64,000 nt of DNA from Polynucleobacter sp. UB-Piko-W3 (GTDB taxonomy: Bacteria > Pseudomonadota > Gammaproteobacteria > Burkholderiales > Burkholderiaceae), in the NCBI RefSeq assembly GCF_018881635.1, contig NZ_JACVPY010000002.1:91374-155373 (forward strand), written 5' to 3'. A program made the position numbers and the translations under genes. Positions 36,995 through 48,428 of this stretch are shown here, piece after piece (positions within the stretch are counted from its first letter, which is position 1; the number at the start of each line of letters is the position of its first letter). The notes beneath the pieces are model-generated. The model had not been told where the DNA came from. It saw nothing but the letters and a program-made list of their open reading frames with translations, and ran no database searches.

Positions 36995-37381
36995 ATGGCT
37001 TATAGCGATAAAGTGATTGATCATTACGAAAATCCAAGAAATGTTGGCTCTTTTGAAAAGGGCGATGACAGTGTTGGTACCGGTATGGTTGGCGCGCCAG
37101 CTTGTGGCGACGTGATGAAGTTACAAATCCGTGTAAATGATCAAGGCGTGATTGAAGATGCCAAGTTCAAGACTTATGGTTGCGGCTCAGCGATTGCCTC
37201 TTCCTCATTAGTTACTGAGTGGGTAAAGGGTAAGACTTTGGATCAGGCTTTAGAGATTAAGAACTCTCTGATTGCGCAAGAGTTGGCTTTGCCACCCGTA
37301 AAGATTCACTGCTCTATCTTGGCTGAAGATGCCATTAAAGCTGCAGTTGCAGATTACAAAGAAAAACATCCAGCAATATAA
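36995..37381 (+). CDS. iscU: IscU, Fe-S cluster scaffold
   Basis: A 128-residue scaffold with the three cluster cysteines in [23 protein letters not shown] and [13 protein letters not shown], plus the LPPVKIHC segment recognised by HscA. GAGGG precedes the ATG. IscU receives sulfur from IscS and passes clusters on with HscA/HscB. Confidence 0.96.
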   Translation: MAYSDKVIDHYENPRNVGSFEKGDDSVGTGMVGAPACGDVMKLQIRVNDQGVIEDAKFKTYGCGSAIASSSLVTEWVKGKTLDQALEIKNSLIAQELALPPVKIHCSILAEDAIKAAVADYKEKHPAI

Positions 37382-37394
37382 GCAGACTAAAACT

Positions 37395-37718
37395 ATGGCA
37401 ATTACCCTAACTGATAAAGCAGCTGCACACGTTAACCGCAATTTAGAAAAGCGCGGCAAGGGGTGTGGTTTGCGTTTAGGGGTTCGTACTACTGGCTGCT
37501 CTGGTTTAGCTTATCAATTGGAGTATGTGGACGAGCCAGCAACTGAAGATCAAGTATTTGAGTCCAATGGCGTGAAAGTATTTATCGATCCAAAGAGCTT
37601 GGCTTATTTGGATGGAACAGAGCTAGACTTTGTACGTGAGGGTTTGAACGAAGGGTTTAAGTTTCAAAATCCAAACGTAAAAGATGAGTGTGGTTGTGGC
37701 GAATCCTTCCGCGTCTGA
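37395..37718 (+). CDS. iscA: IscA, A-type Fe-S carrier
   Basis: A 107-residue protein with [18 protein letters not shown] and the C-terminal CGCGESF, the three conserved A-type cysteines. I start at the ATG at 37395, right after iscU, because [14 protein letters not shown] matches the family N-terminus. Its 3' end overlaps hscB by about 35 nt. Confidence 0.94.
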   Translation: MAITLTDKAAAHVNRNLEKRGKGCGLRLGVRTTGCSGLAYQLEYVDEPATEDQVFESNGVKVFIDPKSLAYLDGTELDFVREGLNEGFKFQNPNVKDECGCGESFRV

Positions 37719-38223
37719 CGATTACTTTCGCTTCTTTGGACTAAATCAGCAATTCACAATCGATTTGCCTGCCCTTGAACAGGCTTATCTAGCAATTCAA
37801 AAAGAAGTTCATCCCGATCGCCATGCACGTGGTAGCGATACAGAACAACGTCTTGCCATGCAAATGGCTACATTGGCCAACACCGCATTGCAAACGCTTA
37901 AGAATCCCGTACAACGGGGTTTGTATATTTGCCAGCTGCACGGTGTAGATGCCAAGCTAGAGACTAATACTGCTATGCCGGCCGCATTTCTGATGAAGCA
38001 GATGGAATGGCGCGAGAGTTTAGATGAGCAAGCCGACGATCTGCCTGCTTTAGAAAAACTCATGGATGAGGTCGCAGCCTCCAAACAAGAAACTCTGGCT
38101 GAGATAGCCCAAGCAATCGATAGTGCTAAAAATTATCAACACGCTGCCGAACTTCTCAGAGGATTGCTCTTTATTGATAAGTTTGTTATCGAGCTTGATG
38201 ATGCCATTGTGGCCTTGGCCTAG
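37684..38223 (+). CDS. hscB: HscB, J-domain co-chaperone
   Basis: A 179-residue protein with an N-terminal J-domain ([26 protein letters not shown]) and the HPD motif in [11 protein letters not shown], then the three-helix IscU-binding domain. It stimulates HscA ATPase activity and delivers IscU. The start at 37684 overlaps iscA; a GTG at 37696 would give a slightly shorter protein. Confidence 0.93.
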   Translation: MSVVVANPSASDDYFRFFGLNQQFTIDLPALEQAYLAIQKEVHPDRHARGSDTEQRLAMQMATLANTALQTLKNPVQRGLYICQLHGVDAKLETNTAMPAAFLMKQMEWRESLDEQADDLPALEKLMDEVAASKQETLAEIAQAIDSAKNYQHAAELLRGLLFIDKFVIELDDAIVALA

Positions 38224-38251
38224 CCTATAACCGAATTAAAATTTAAAACTT

Positions 38252-40117
38252 ATGGCCTTATTACAAATCTCCGAACCTGGTAAATCCTTAGCGCCCCACC
38301 AGCGCCGTATTGCTGTTGGTATCGATTTGGGAACTACCAATTCGCTTGTTGCGATCGTGCGAGATGCTTTACCTAAGGTACTACCAGATACACAGGGAAG
38401 AGAGCTACTCCCATCCGTTGTGCGCTATCTACCAAATGGCAGAACTCAAGCTGGCTTTGAGGCTCTAGAGAGCTTAGTGATTGATCCAAAGAACACCATT
38501 GTTTCTGTGAAACGATTTATGGGTAGAAGCGTTCAAGATGTAGATCATATTGAGAGCACTCCATATGACTTTGTAGATCAACCGGGCATGCTCAAGCTGA
38601 GAACGGTTGCTGGTGATAAGAGTCCAATCGAGGTGTCTGCTGAGATCTTGGCGCGTTTGCGTCAGCTAGCTGAAGACTCTGTTGCGGAAGACATTGTTGG
38701 TGCCGTGATTACTGTGCCCGCTTATTTTGATGATGCACAACGTCAAGCGACTAAAGATGCAGCTAAGTTAGCTGGCATTGAAGTACTTAGACTTCTGAAC
38801 GAACCTACTGCTGCAGCGATTGCTTATGGCTTGGATAACGCCTCCGAAGGTGTCTATGCTGTTTATGACTTAGGGGGTGGAACCTTCGATATCTCTATTC
38901 TGAAAATGAGTAGAGGCGTATTTGAAGTGCTTTCTACTGGTGGGGATTCTGCATTAGGTGGTGATGACTTTGATCATCGCTTGTATTGCTGGGTAGTTGA
39001 GCAGGCAAAACTCGCGCCCTTATCAATTCATGATCACCGAACCCTATTGTTAGCATGCAAACATGCTAAAGAGTTGTTGAGCCACAACCCATTAGCCCGC
39101 GTTCATGAGACTCTGGCAGATGGCACCATAGTGAATGTGGGCGTCAGTCAGGCTCAGCTTTTTGAGATTACTCAAAACCTCGTCGCTAAGACCTTAACGG
39201 CTTGTAAAAAAGCTTTGCGAGATGCAGGATTGAAGGCTGAAGATGTCAAAGGGGTGGTCATGGTGGGTGGTTCTACGCGCATGCCAAATGTACAGCGTGC
39301 CGTAGGTGAGTTGTTTGGAACGCAGCCACTGAATAATTTAAATCCAGATCAGGTGGTTGCGCTGGGCGCTGCCATGCAAGCTGACTTATTGGCCGGCAAT
39401 CAAAGTAAAGATGATGAATGGCTGCTATTAGATGTTATTCCACTCTCTCTGGGTATTGAAATGATGGGCGGTTTAGTCGAAAAGATTATTCCGCGTAATA
39501 CTCCGATTCCAGTAGCCAGGGCACAGGAATTTACAACCTTTAAAGATGGTCAGACTGCGCTAGCAATTCAGGTGGTACAGGGTGAGCGTGAGCTTGCACA
39601 AGATTGCCGCTCTTTGGGTAAGTTTGAGTTGCGCGGCATCCCAGGTATGGCTGCAGGTGCCGCACGTATTCGGGTAACTTTTCAGGTAGATGCTGATGGC
39701 TTGCTCTCTGTCAGTGCCACGGAGCAGGGCTCTGGAGTTCAAGCCTCAATTGATATTAAGCCTTCTTATGGCCTCACAGATTCTGAGATTACGCGCATGC
39801 TGCAAGATGGCTTTGCCTCTGCAAAAGAGGATCTCTTAGCAAGATCGTTACGTGAGGAGCAAGTGAATGCACAGCGTTTGTTAGATGCGGTACAAACAGC
39901 CTTAGCTAGTGATCGTGCTTTACTGAATAAAGAAGAGCAGGCTGCGATTGATCAAGAGATGCTAGTTTTGCAAAAGATTTTGAATGAAGAAACTAGTAGT
40001 GAGGTATTACGTAAAGCAGTAGATCACGCTGCTAAAGCAAGCGATGAGTTTGCACAGATGCGGATGAACGCCAGTATTCAGAAGGCATTGTCTGGTAAGA
40101 ATGTTGCAGAGATATAA
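38252..40117 (+). CDS. hscA: HscA, Hsp70-type chaperone for Fe-S assembly
   Basis: A 621-residue DnaK homologue: [14 protein letters not shown] phosphate-1 motif, [13 protein letters not shown] phosphate-2 motif, [14 protein letters not shown] adenosine motif, and a substrate-binding domain beginning [14 protein letters not shown]. It lies between hscB and fdx, the standard isc order, and its length matches HscA (616 in E. coli). Confidence 0.95.
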   Translation: MALLQISEPGKSLAPHQRRIAVGIDLGTTNSLVAIVRDALPKVLPDTQGRELLPSVVRYLPNGRTQAGFEALESLVIDPKNTIVSVKRFMGRSVQDVDHIESTPYDFVDQPGMLKLRTVAGDKSPIEVSAEILARLRQLAEDSVAEDIVGAVITVPAYFDDAQRQATKDAAKLAGIEVLRLLNEPTAAAIAYGLDNASEGVYAVYDLGGGTFDISILKMSRGVFEVLSTGGDSALGGDDFDHRLYCWVVEQAKLAPLSIHDHRTLLLACKHAKELLSHNPLARVHETLADGTIVNVGVSQAQLFEITQNLVAKTLTACKKALRDAGLKAEDVKGVVMVGGSTRMPNVQRAVGELFGTQPLNNLNPDQVVALGAAMQADLLAGNQSKDDEWLLLDVIPLSLGIEMMGGLVEKIIPRNTPIPVARAQEFTTFKDGQTALAIQVVQGERELAQDCRSLGKFELRGIPGMAAGAARIRVTFQVDADGLLSVSATEQGSGVQASIDIKPSYGLTDSEITRMLQDGFASAKEDLLARSLREEQVNAQRLLDAVQTALASDRALLNKEEQAAIDQEMLVLQKILNEETSSEVLRKAVDHAAKASDEFAQMRMNASIQKALSGKNVAEI

Positions 40118-40149
40118 AACAATAGAAATAAAACCAATAGAAAAGAATC

Positions 40150-40488
40150 ATGACGCAAATCGTTGTATTACCTCATAGTGAGTATTGCCCAGAGGGTGCC
40201 GTAATTGAAGTGGCACCAGGGACTTCGGTTTGTGAGGCCCTGCTAGAAAATGACATTCCGATTGAGCATGCCTGCGATATGGTCTGCGCCTGCACCACTT
40301 GCCACATCATTGTTAAAGAAGGCGGCCAGAGTCTCAATACACCCGATGAGAATGAAGAAGATATGCTCGATCGCGCCTGGGGATTGAATCCTCAGTCCCG
40401 TTTATCTTGCCAAGCGATTGTTGCTAAACAAGATTTGGTGATTGAGATACCTAAATATTCAATCAATCACGCCAAAGAGAATCATTAA
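40150..40488 (+). CDS. fdx: Fdx, [2Fe-2S] ferredoxin of the ISC system
   Basis: A 112-residue adrenodoxin-type ferredoxin. The cluster ligands are in HACDMVCACTTCHIIV (C-X5-C-X2-C) and the later LSCQAIV. It donates electrons during cluster assembly. The iscX gene that often follows in enterics is absent; a terminator lies about 120 bp downstream. Confidence 0.94.
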   Translation: MTQIVVLPHSEYCPEGAVIEVAPGTSVCEALLENDIPIEHACDMVCACTTCHIIVKEGGQSLNTPDENEEDMLDRAWGLNPQSRLSCQAIVAKQDLVIEIPKYSINHAKENH

Positions 40489-40607
40489 TGCACCAAAATG
40501 AAGCAAGTTAGCCCTGAATGATGCAAACAGAAGAAAAATGAGATTTTGAGACGACTAATATGAACTTGTAGTTTGTTCTTTAAGTAGTACCTCCAAAAAT
40601 CTCTTTT

Positions 40608-40635
40608 AAGCCATCCTTCGGGGTGGCTTTTTTTA
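40608..40635 (+). terminator. Rho-independent terminator of the isc operon
   Basis: AAGCCATCC, a TTCG tetraloop and GGGTGGCTT form a strong hairpin followed by a run of seven T. On the opposite strand there is no good U-tract for the LacI gene. Confidence 0.88.
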
Positions 40636-40641
40636 GGGTAT

Positions 40642-41670
40642 TTAGCGCTTCAAAGGGGATGAGCTTGACTCACGAATAACCAAATTCACATTGGCTTTGA
40701 TTTTTCTAGGAAGATTTTCTACGCCATTGATTTGGGAGATGAGATGATTAGCAGCTTGGGCCCACATTCCAATAGCATCAATATGAATTGTGCTTAGACT
40801 TGGTAAAAGGTGGCGAGATATTTCAAGATCATCAAACCCAATAATGGATAGATCTTTTGGAATACGAAGGCCTTGTTTTTGCGCTTCAAGAAGCGCCCCT
40901 AGCGCTAAGACGTCTTGACCACAAATAATTGCGGTAATCTTAGGATTATTGAGCAGTAGTTTTTTGAATCCAAGACGTGCCTCATGTAGGTCATAGAGAC
41001 ATTCCACAATGACATCTGCTTTGAGTTGAATTTTTTTCTCAGTTAAAAGCTCAAGTACCCCTTCAACTCGATCTCTGGCTCGATCATTATGAGTAGTAAT
41101 GCCTGCCAGTATTCCAAAGTGTTTATGCCCAAGGGAAAGTAGATGTTGAACTCCAAGCTTAATTGCTTCGCGGTTATCAAACCCAGAGGCATAGCCATTG
41201 TAGGGTGCGGATAATGAGCCCACATGTATGTAAGGAATATTGCGAGTTTTCAATAGTTTTAATGCCTCACGTTGTTGGCTAACACCAAAGAGTGCAATAC
41301 CTTCAACACCTCTCGTGAGTAAATTGGTTATTTGATTGGCCTCGATTTCGGGGCTGTAATTGCTGCTCGCTACTAAAAGCTGATGACCTGATTGATTTAG
41401 TTGGCGTTGAAATTCTGCAAGACCTTGCGCAAAGATTGCGTTATCAAGAGTTGGGACGATAGCTCCAATTGTTCCAGAGCGCTTGAGCATGAGTGAACGA
41501 GCTCCAGCATTGGGTATGTACCCTAATTTTTTAATAACACTATTAATTTTTTCTTTTAATTGAGTGCTGACTGTATCTGGTCTATTAAGTGCCCTTGAAA
41601 CAGTGGCCGTAGAAACTTTTGCTGCAGCTGCAACATGGTCAATAGTGATTGATCCTACAGTTTTTTTCAT
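40642..41670 (-). CDS. LacI-family transcriptional regulator of the sulfonate (hps) locus
   Basis: A 342-residue regulator: N-terminal helix-turn-helix SITIDHVAAAAKVSTATVSRALN, hinge NAGARSLMLKRSGTIGAIVP, then a periplasmic-binding-protein-like effector domain. I start at ATG 41670, with AAGG just upstream; an in-frame TTG 27 nt earlier is less likely. It is divergent from the ABC importer genes, and two matching LacI-type operators (41742 and 45280) lie before the importer and before the hpsN-like gene. Likely a repressor released by a sulfonate or its metabolite (inference). Confidence 0.88.
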   Translation of the reverse strand: MKKTVGSITIDHVAAAAKVSTATVSRALNRPDTVSTQLKEKINSVIKKLGYIPNAGARSLMLKRSGTIGAIVPTLDNAIFAQGLAEFQRQLNQSGHQLLVASSNYSPEIEANQITNLLTRGVEGIALFGVSQQREALKLLKTRNIPYIHVGSLSAPYNGYASGFDNREAIKLGVQHLLSLGHKHFGILAGITTHNDRARDRVEGVLELLTEKKIQLKADVIVECLYDLHEARLGFKKLLLNNPKITAIICGQDVLALGALLEAQKQGLRIPKDLSIIGFDDLEISRHLLPSLSTIHIDAIGMWAQAANHLISQINGVENLPRKIKANVNLVIRESSSSPLKR

Positions 41671-41741
41671 CTCGCCCTTAGGGAAAGTCCTAGTCAATTT
41701 CGGTTTCTGACACTCACTTTAGCTGCATTTTTTGGTTAGAA

Positions 41742-41755
41742 TGAAAGCGCTTACA
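41742..41755. promoter_or_regulatory. LacI-type operator upstream of the ABC importer
   Basis: TGAAAGCGCTTACA, one base off the perfect palindrome found at 45280. It directly adjoins a TAGAAT -10-like sequence (41737-41742) in front of the first permease, a position fit for repression. Confidence 0.75.
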
Positions 41756-41783
41756 TTTTCTGCCATTCTATAAGGAATTAGAA

Positions 41784-42545
41784 ATTTTTAGCAAGCTTTT
41801 ATCCCTTCTCCTATTTTTTACGATCCTCCTTCTGGCTTGGTTTGGTCTAACCGAGTGGGGTGGGTTTATTTCGGGCGCAAGATTTCCATCGCCAACCGAA
41901 ACTTGGAATTCATTCAAGATTATTGCGGTACAAGGCTATGGTAATGGGAAGCTATACCAGCATATCCTCCAAAGTGTGGTCTTGGTCACATCAGGATTTT
42001 TAGTATCTTCATCTCTAGGTATCTTGCTTGGTATTTTGATGGGGGCTAATAAGAAAATTGAAGCATTTGTTAATCCGATATTTCTAACCTTGAGGCCCAT
42101 ACCGCCATTAGCATGGATCCCATTGGCAATTGTTTGGTTGGGACTTGGCAACTCTGCCAAGATAATGGTGATTTACGTTGCCGCGTTTGTGCCAGCCGTT
42201 ATTAACACTTTTACAGGTGTACGCTCTATCGAGATTCCACAAAAAGAAGCTGCTGCTATGTTGGGTATTAGCCGCTTCGCCTATTACAGAGAGGTGTTGA
42301 TACCTGGGGCTCTTCCACTGATCTTCACTGGCCTAAGACTCTCTCTCCAGGCCTCTTGGACCACTTTAGTCGCCGCAGAACTAGTGGGTGCCACCTTGGG
42401 ATTGGGCTCAATTTTAAATCAAGCTGCTCAAGATATTAATCCTGCAATGATATTGGTTGGCATGATGAGCGTAGCAATTTCTGGATGGTTAATGACTCAG
42501 TTGTTGGCAAAAGCTGAGCGCTATGCAATGCCTTGGAGGGCTTAA
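41784..42545 (+). CDS. ABC transporter permease, SsuC/TauC type (probable ATT start)
   Basis: The frame is open from 41745 but has no ATG, GTG or TTG until 41976, which would delete the first membrane helix. An ATT at 41784 sits 7 nt after AAGGA and gives a 253-residue protein (family about 255) beginning FSKLLSLLLFFTILLLAWFG, a good first helix. Further on are PIPPLAWIPLAIVWLGLG and the EAA loop EIPQKEAAAMLGISRFAYYREVLIPGALPLIFTGLR. It belongs to the nitrate/sulfonate/taurine permease family and shares its last base with the next ATG (TAATG). Confidence 0.85.
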   Translation: MFSKLLSLLLFFTILLLAWFGLTEWGGFISGARFPSPTETWNSFKIIAVQGYGNGKLYQHILQSVVLVTSGFLVSSSLGILLGILMGANKKIEAFVNPIFLTLRPIPPLAWIPLAIVWLGLGNSAKIMVIYVAAFVPAVINTFTGVRSIEIPQKEAAAMLGISRFAYYREVLIPGALPLIFTGLRLSLQASWTTLVAAELVGATLGLGSILNQAAQDINPAMILVGMMSVAISGWLMTQLLAKAERYAMPWRA

Positions 42546-43330
42546 TGGCTAACCATGACCGCTTAAATCAGAGTGAATTTATATTGTGGACTGGCTTAGG
42601 CCTTGCTAGCTTCATTGGATTTTGGTATTTAGCTGTTGCCCTTGGTTTTGTTCCTAAGCAGTTTCTTCCCGCACCTCATCAGGTGGTTTTGAAGTTTGTT
42701 CAACTGCTTAATGAGCCATTCTCTGGTTACACCTTGTTCGCCCATATTGCTTCAAGCTTCCAACGTTTTTTGTACGGCTTTGTTTTGGCCGTGGTAATTG
42801 GTATTCCAATGGGGCTGATAATGGCCTTATCAAAATTTGCCAATCAAGTCATTACGCCATTCTTTGAAAGTATTCGCTTTGTGGCGCCTATTGCTTGGGT
42901 GCCATTTGCAGCACTTTGGTTTGGCACCGGCATTGGCGGACCGGTACTGGTTATCTTTATGGGCGCCTTCCCACCCGTTTTAATTAATACCTATCGTGGC
43001 GCTATTCATGTAGATAAAAAATACCTTGAGGCTGCCAAGATGCTGGGGGCTGGTAAATTTCGCTTAATGACAGAAGTGTTGTTTCCAGCGGCAATCCCAT
43101 CCATCATTGCTGGCCTCAGAATTTCTGCTGGACTAGGCTGGCAATCATTGGTTGGGGCTGAGTTAATTGTGGCTTCAAGTGGAGTTGGATACATGATGGT
43201 TAAGGGTCAAGCTAGCATTCAAACCGATATCGTAATGAGTGGAATGATTGCTATTGGATTAATCGGTTTATTTATTGACATACTTTTAAGGCAGGCAGAA
43301 AAGCTAGCCGTTCACTATAAAGAAATTTGA
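42545..43330 (+). CDS. ABC transporter permease, SsuC/TauC type (second subunit)
   Basis: A 261-residue permease; ATG at 42545 has GGAGGG 5 nt upstream and overlaps the stop of the first permease. Six hydrophobic segments and the EAA loop YLEAAKMLGAGKFRLMTEVLFPAAIPSIIAGLRIS are visible. Together with the preceding permease it probably makes a heterodimeric channel, unlike SsuC of E. coli, which is encoded by one gene. The ATPase follows after 3 bp. Confidence 0.92.
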   Translation: MANHDRLNQSEFILWTGLGLASFIGFWYLAVALGFVPKQFLPAPHQVVLKFVQLLNEPFSGYTLFAHIASSFQRFLYGFVLAVVIGIPMGLIMALSKFANQVITPFFESIRFVAPIAWVPFAALWFGTGIGGPVLVIFMGAFPPVLINTYRGAIHVDKKYLEAAKMLGAGKFRLMTEVLFPAAIPSIIAGLRISAGLGWQSLVGAELIVASSGVGYMMVKGQASIQTDIVMSGMIAIGLIGLFIDILLRQAEKLAVHYKEI

Positions 43331-43333
43331 TTT

Positions 43334-44131
43334 ATGGCAGACATCGTTTTTGAATCAGTTGAGCGTAGTTTTAAGCAGGGCGGAAAAGAATTTCTTGCTG
43401 TCGGTGGGATAGACTTCTGTGTAAAAGATAGAGAGTTTGTGGCTATTGTTGGGCCATCGGGCTGCGGTAAAACAACTTGCATGCGAATGGTAGCGGGATT
43501 GGAGATGCCTACTAAGGGTCGTGTATTGGTTGGAGGTAAAGAGGTTAAAGGTCCGGGGCCTGATCGCGCAGTTGTTTTCCAGCAATTTGCTTTGTTTCCT
43601 TGGAAGACGGTGCAGGAAAATATTGAATTTGGTCTGAAGTCGCTGAGTATGAGTGCAGCAGATAAGAGGGAGAAGACAGCTAGATTGATTTCTTTGATGG
43701 GATTGGAGGGTTATGAACAGGCCTATCCCCATCAACTCTCTGGCGGTATGCAGCAGCGTGTTGCAATTGCACGCGCTTATGTCTTGGAGCCCGAGGTCCT
43801 GTTAATGGATGAGCCATTTGGCGCATTGGATGCACAAACACGAGTTGTGATGCAAGAAGAGCTTGTGAGATTGGCTCGTAAAAATCCAAAGACGGTTTTA
43901 TTTATAACCCATGCGGTTGAGGAGGCGGTATATCTTGCAGATCGTGTGGTGGTGATGTCTAGAAGGCCTGGTTTGATTCGAGATGTTATTGAAATTAAAC
44001 CAATTAGGGAGAAGGAGTGTTGGGATCAATACTCTCGTATTGAAGATGTAATGGATTTAAGTTCATTTGTGCAGTTACGCAGTCAAATTTGGAAATTACT
44101 CAGGGAGCAAAACCTGGGGGTTGATCATTGA
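43334..44131 (+). CDS. ABC transporter ATP-binding protein, SsuB/TauB type
   Basis: A 265-residue ATPase: Walker A GPSGCGKTTCMRMVAGLE, Q-loop VFQQFALFPWKTV, signature LSGGMQQRVAIARAY, Walker B VLLMDEPFGALD and H-loop FITHAVEEAVYLADRV. It drives the two-permease importer. The subfamily imports nitrate, sulfonates, taurine or hydroxymethylpyrimidine; the nearby catabolic genes argue for a C3 sulfonate such as DHPS. Confidence 0.92.
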   Translation: MADIVFESVERSFKQGGKEFLAVGGIDFCVKDREFVAIVGPSGCGKTTCMRMVAGLEMPTKGRVLVGGKEVKGPGPDRAVVFQQFALFPWKTVQENIEFGLKSLSMSAADKREKTARLISLMGLEGYEQAYPHQLSGGMQQRVAIARAYVLEPEVLLMDEPFGALDAQTRVVMQEELVRLARKNPKTVLFITHAVEEAVYLADRVVVMSRRPGLIRDVIEIKPIREKECWDQYSRIEDVMDLSSFVQLRSQIWKLLREQNLGVDH

Positions 44132-44162
44132 TTTATTTTTGAAATAGACGAAGGAGACAGAT

Positions 44163-45227
44163 ATGAAATTTAAAAAGTCATTAGTTGGAATCTTAGGGGC
44201 CACCATGCTTACAGCAGCAAGCATAGGGAATGTGCATGCCCAAGCAAAGCCTGCTTTAACTGAGATTAAGGTAAGCTATCAGCCTGCTTTGTATTGGGCG
44301 CTACCATTTTTTGTTGCAACTGAAAAGAATTGGTGGGGGGAGTTGGGCCTTAAACCAGAATTCAGTACTTTTCCTGCGGGTGTTCCTCAGATTGCAGCCT
44401 CTGCCTCTAAGTCATGGGATGTGGGCGGCACAGGTTCAGTTCCAGCAGTGTTGGGTTATGTCCGCTTCGGAATTAAAACGATTGGCCTTAGTAATGATGA
44501 ATCTGCTGGCAATGCATTGCTGGCAACTCCTAAGGCAGCAGAGGCATTCGCAGCTAATCCACAGTCTCTCAAAGGACAAACCATTGTGTTGACTGGAAAC
44601 TCAACTGGTGACTATGCCGTTCAGTCTTGTCTTAAAAAATATGGCTTAACTAAGGCTGATGTCGTTATTAAAAATATGGGGCAGGGTGAAATTATCTCCG
44701 CAATGTCATCGGGCAATGCTGACTTTGGTGGATTGTGGGCTCCAAATATCTACACCTTGGAAGAAAAGGCTGGTGCCAAGGTGATTTGTAGCGGTAAGGA
44801 TGGTGGCGCATTTGTTCCTGGTGCCTTAATCGTGCGCGGGGATTATGCAAAGGAAAACCCACAAAATGTAGCTAAGTTCTTGGCAGTGTATTTGCGTGCC
44901 TGGAAGTGGATGAATGCAAACAAACCACAAGCTATTGCGATGATGAAGAAGTTTTATGAGCAGGGTGGCGTTACTATTTCTGAGGCCTCAATGAAGAAAG
45001 AGTTCGATACCCGCCCAAATTATGACCTCGCAACAGAGTTAAAGATTATGGATAGCTCTAAAGGGCCATCACAGGTTGACGGTTGGTTTAATGCGATTGC
45101 TGCCTTTATGCAGTCAACTGGAGCAATTCAAGCTGTCCCACCAGCAAACGAATACATCACTGATGAGTTTATGAAGATGGTAAATGCTGATAAGAAGTTG
45201 CGTGAGTTTGCAAATAATACTAAGTAG
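44163..45227 (+). CDS. ABC transporter substrate-binding protein, SsuA/TauA type
   Basis: A 354-residue periplasmic binding protein with a signal peptide (KKSLVGILGATMLTAASIGNVHAQ) and the NMT1/SsuA-like fold: KVSYQPALYWALPFFVATEKNWWGELGLK, VGGTGSVPAVLGYVRFGIKTIGL, STGDYAVQSCLKKYGL and GNADFGGLWAPNIYTLEEK. AAGGAGA precedes the ATG. It ends the importer operon ahead of a strong terminator. Predicted ligand DHPS or another sulfonate, from context only. Confidence 0.88.
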   Translation: MKFKKSLVGILGATMLTAASIGNVHAQAKPALTEIKVSYQPALYWALPFFVATEKNWWGELGLKPEFSTFPAGVPQIAASASKSWDVGGTGSVPAVLGYVRFGIKTIGLSNDESAGNALLATPKAAEAFAANPQSLKGQTIVLTGNSTGDYAVQSCLKKYGLTKADVVIKNMGQGEIISAMSSGNADFGGLWAPNIYTLEEKAGAKVICSGKDGGAFVPGALIVRGDYAKENPQNVAKFLAVYLRAWKWMNANKPQAIAMMKKFYEQGGVTISEASMKKEFDTRPNYDLATELKIMDSSKGPSQVDGWFNAIAAFMQSTGAIQAVPPANEYITDEFMKMVNADKKLREFANNTK

Positions 45228-45240
45228 TAATTAATCTAAT

Positions 45241-45270
45241 CTAAAAAATGAGGGCAACCTCATTTTTTAG
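45241..45270 (+). terminator. Rho-independent terminator between importer and hpsN-like operon
   Basis: Perfect 13-bp inverted repeat CTAAAAAATGAGG / CCTCATTTTTTAG around a GCAA tetraloop, with a T-run in the right arm. It separates the importer genes from the dehydrogenase genes, which carry their own operator. Confidence 0.85.
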
Positions 45271-47393
<2,123 letters not shown>

Positions 47394-47402
47394 GGAATCA
47401 CG

Positions 47403-48407
47403 ATGAAAGCTTTGGTTTATACCCAGCCGAATGAAATGCAGGTTTTAGATCGCCCCTATCCCTCCTTGGATAAGGATGAGGTAGTTCTGAAGATTGAATC
47501 GGTTGGAATTTGTGGGAGTGATATGCATGCGTACCATGGTCATGACCCTAGAAGAAAGCCCGGCCTAGTTTTAGGGCATGAATTTGCTGGCATCGTTGAA
47601 GAAGTAAGCTCTCCATTATTTTCAAAAGGCCAAAGAGTTACAGGTAATCCATTAATCACCTGCGGCCGCTGTGAATATTGCTTACAAGGTAGGAATAATT
47701 TATGCGCCAATCGAACAATGGTTGGTATGACCAGACCTGGGGCTTTTGCTGAATACATGAGCATTCCGGCTAGTTCCCTGATTGCTATTCCTGAGGGACT
47801 AAGTCTGGATGCCGCCGCCTTAACTGAGCCTGCTGCCACAGCTGTACATGCCATTAACTTGTCTATGCGTGCCTTGCAGCGCCCTATTCAGGAGTGTCGC
47901 GTATTAGTTCTGGGTGGCGGTGCAATTGGAATGTTATCGGCCCTTCTCCTAAAGCATTATGGAGTCAGTGAAATAACTGTAGCAGAGGTTAATCCTTTGC
48001 GTAGAAAAGCTATTGAGAGTCATGTTGGATGCAAAACCTTTAATCCAATTAATGAAAATATTTCTGAAAATACATTTGAGTTTGTTATGGATTGTGTAGG
48101 TGCTGCCGTCACCCGAAATTCGGCTCTTAGCGCAATTAAACCTGGCGGTGTCATCATGCATGTTGGCTTGCAAGAGTGGGCCAGTGAAATTGATATGAGA
48201 AAACTTACTCTTGCTGAGATTACCTTGCTTGGAACATACACTTATTCGACAGTAGACTTGCAAGCGACTGTTAATTTACTCGCACAAAATGCTTTTGGTA
48301 ACTTGTCCTGGGTTGAAAAGAGATCGCTTGAGGATGGTCCCCAGGCATTTAGTGACTTGCATGCTGGAAAAACAGCGGCTGCAAAGGTTTTATTAAAACC
48401 GTTTTAA
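47403..48407 (+). CDS. Zinc-dependent medium-chain alcohol dehydrogenase, HpsP candidate
   Basis: A 334-residue MDR protein: catalytic zinc region GICGSDMHAYHG and GHEFAGIVEEV, structural zinc cysteines CGRCEYCLQGRNNLC, and cofactor loop VLGGGAIGML. It resembles sorbitol/threonine dehydrogenases. It follows the SDR gene by 9 bp. As with the SDR, a role in interconverting DHPS enantiomers via the 2-keto form is an inference from the hpsNOP order. Confidence 0.72.
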   Translation: MKALVYTQPNEMQVLDRPYPSLDKDEVVLKIESVGICGSDMHAYHGHDPRRKPGLVLGHEFAGIVEEVSSPLFSKGQRVTGNPLITCGRCEYCLQGRNNLCANRTMVGMTRPGAFAEYMSIPASSLIAIPEGLSLDAAALTEPAATAVHAINLSMRALQRPIQECRVLVLGGGAIGMLSALLLKHYGVSEITVAEVNPLRRKAIESHVGCKTFNPINENISENTFEFVMDCVGAAVTRNSALSAIKPGGVIMHVGLQEWASEIDMRKLTLAEITLLGTYTYSTVDLQATVNLLAQNAFGNLSWVEKRSLEDGPQAFSDLHAGKTAAAKVLLKPF

Positions 48408-48428
48408 TAAAACTTAAGGTACTGAGCC

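Noticed and set aside
40489-40641. iscX or another small gene after fdx
   Set aside because: No reading frame with IscX features; only a terminator hairpin and short AT-rich repeats are present.
41976-42545. GTG at 41976 as the start of the first ABC permease
   Set aside because: It gives 189 residues, far shorter than the family, and drops a hydrophobic first helix that is in frame behind an AAGGA sequence.
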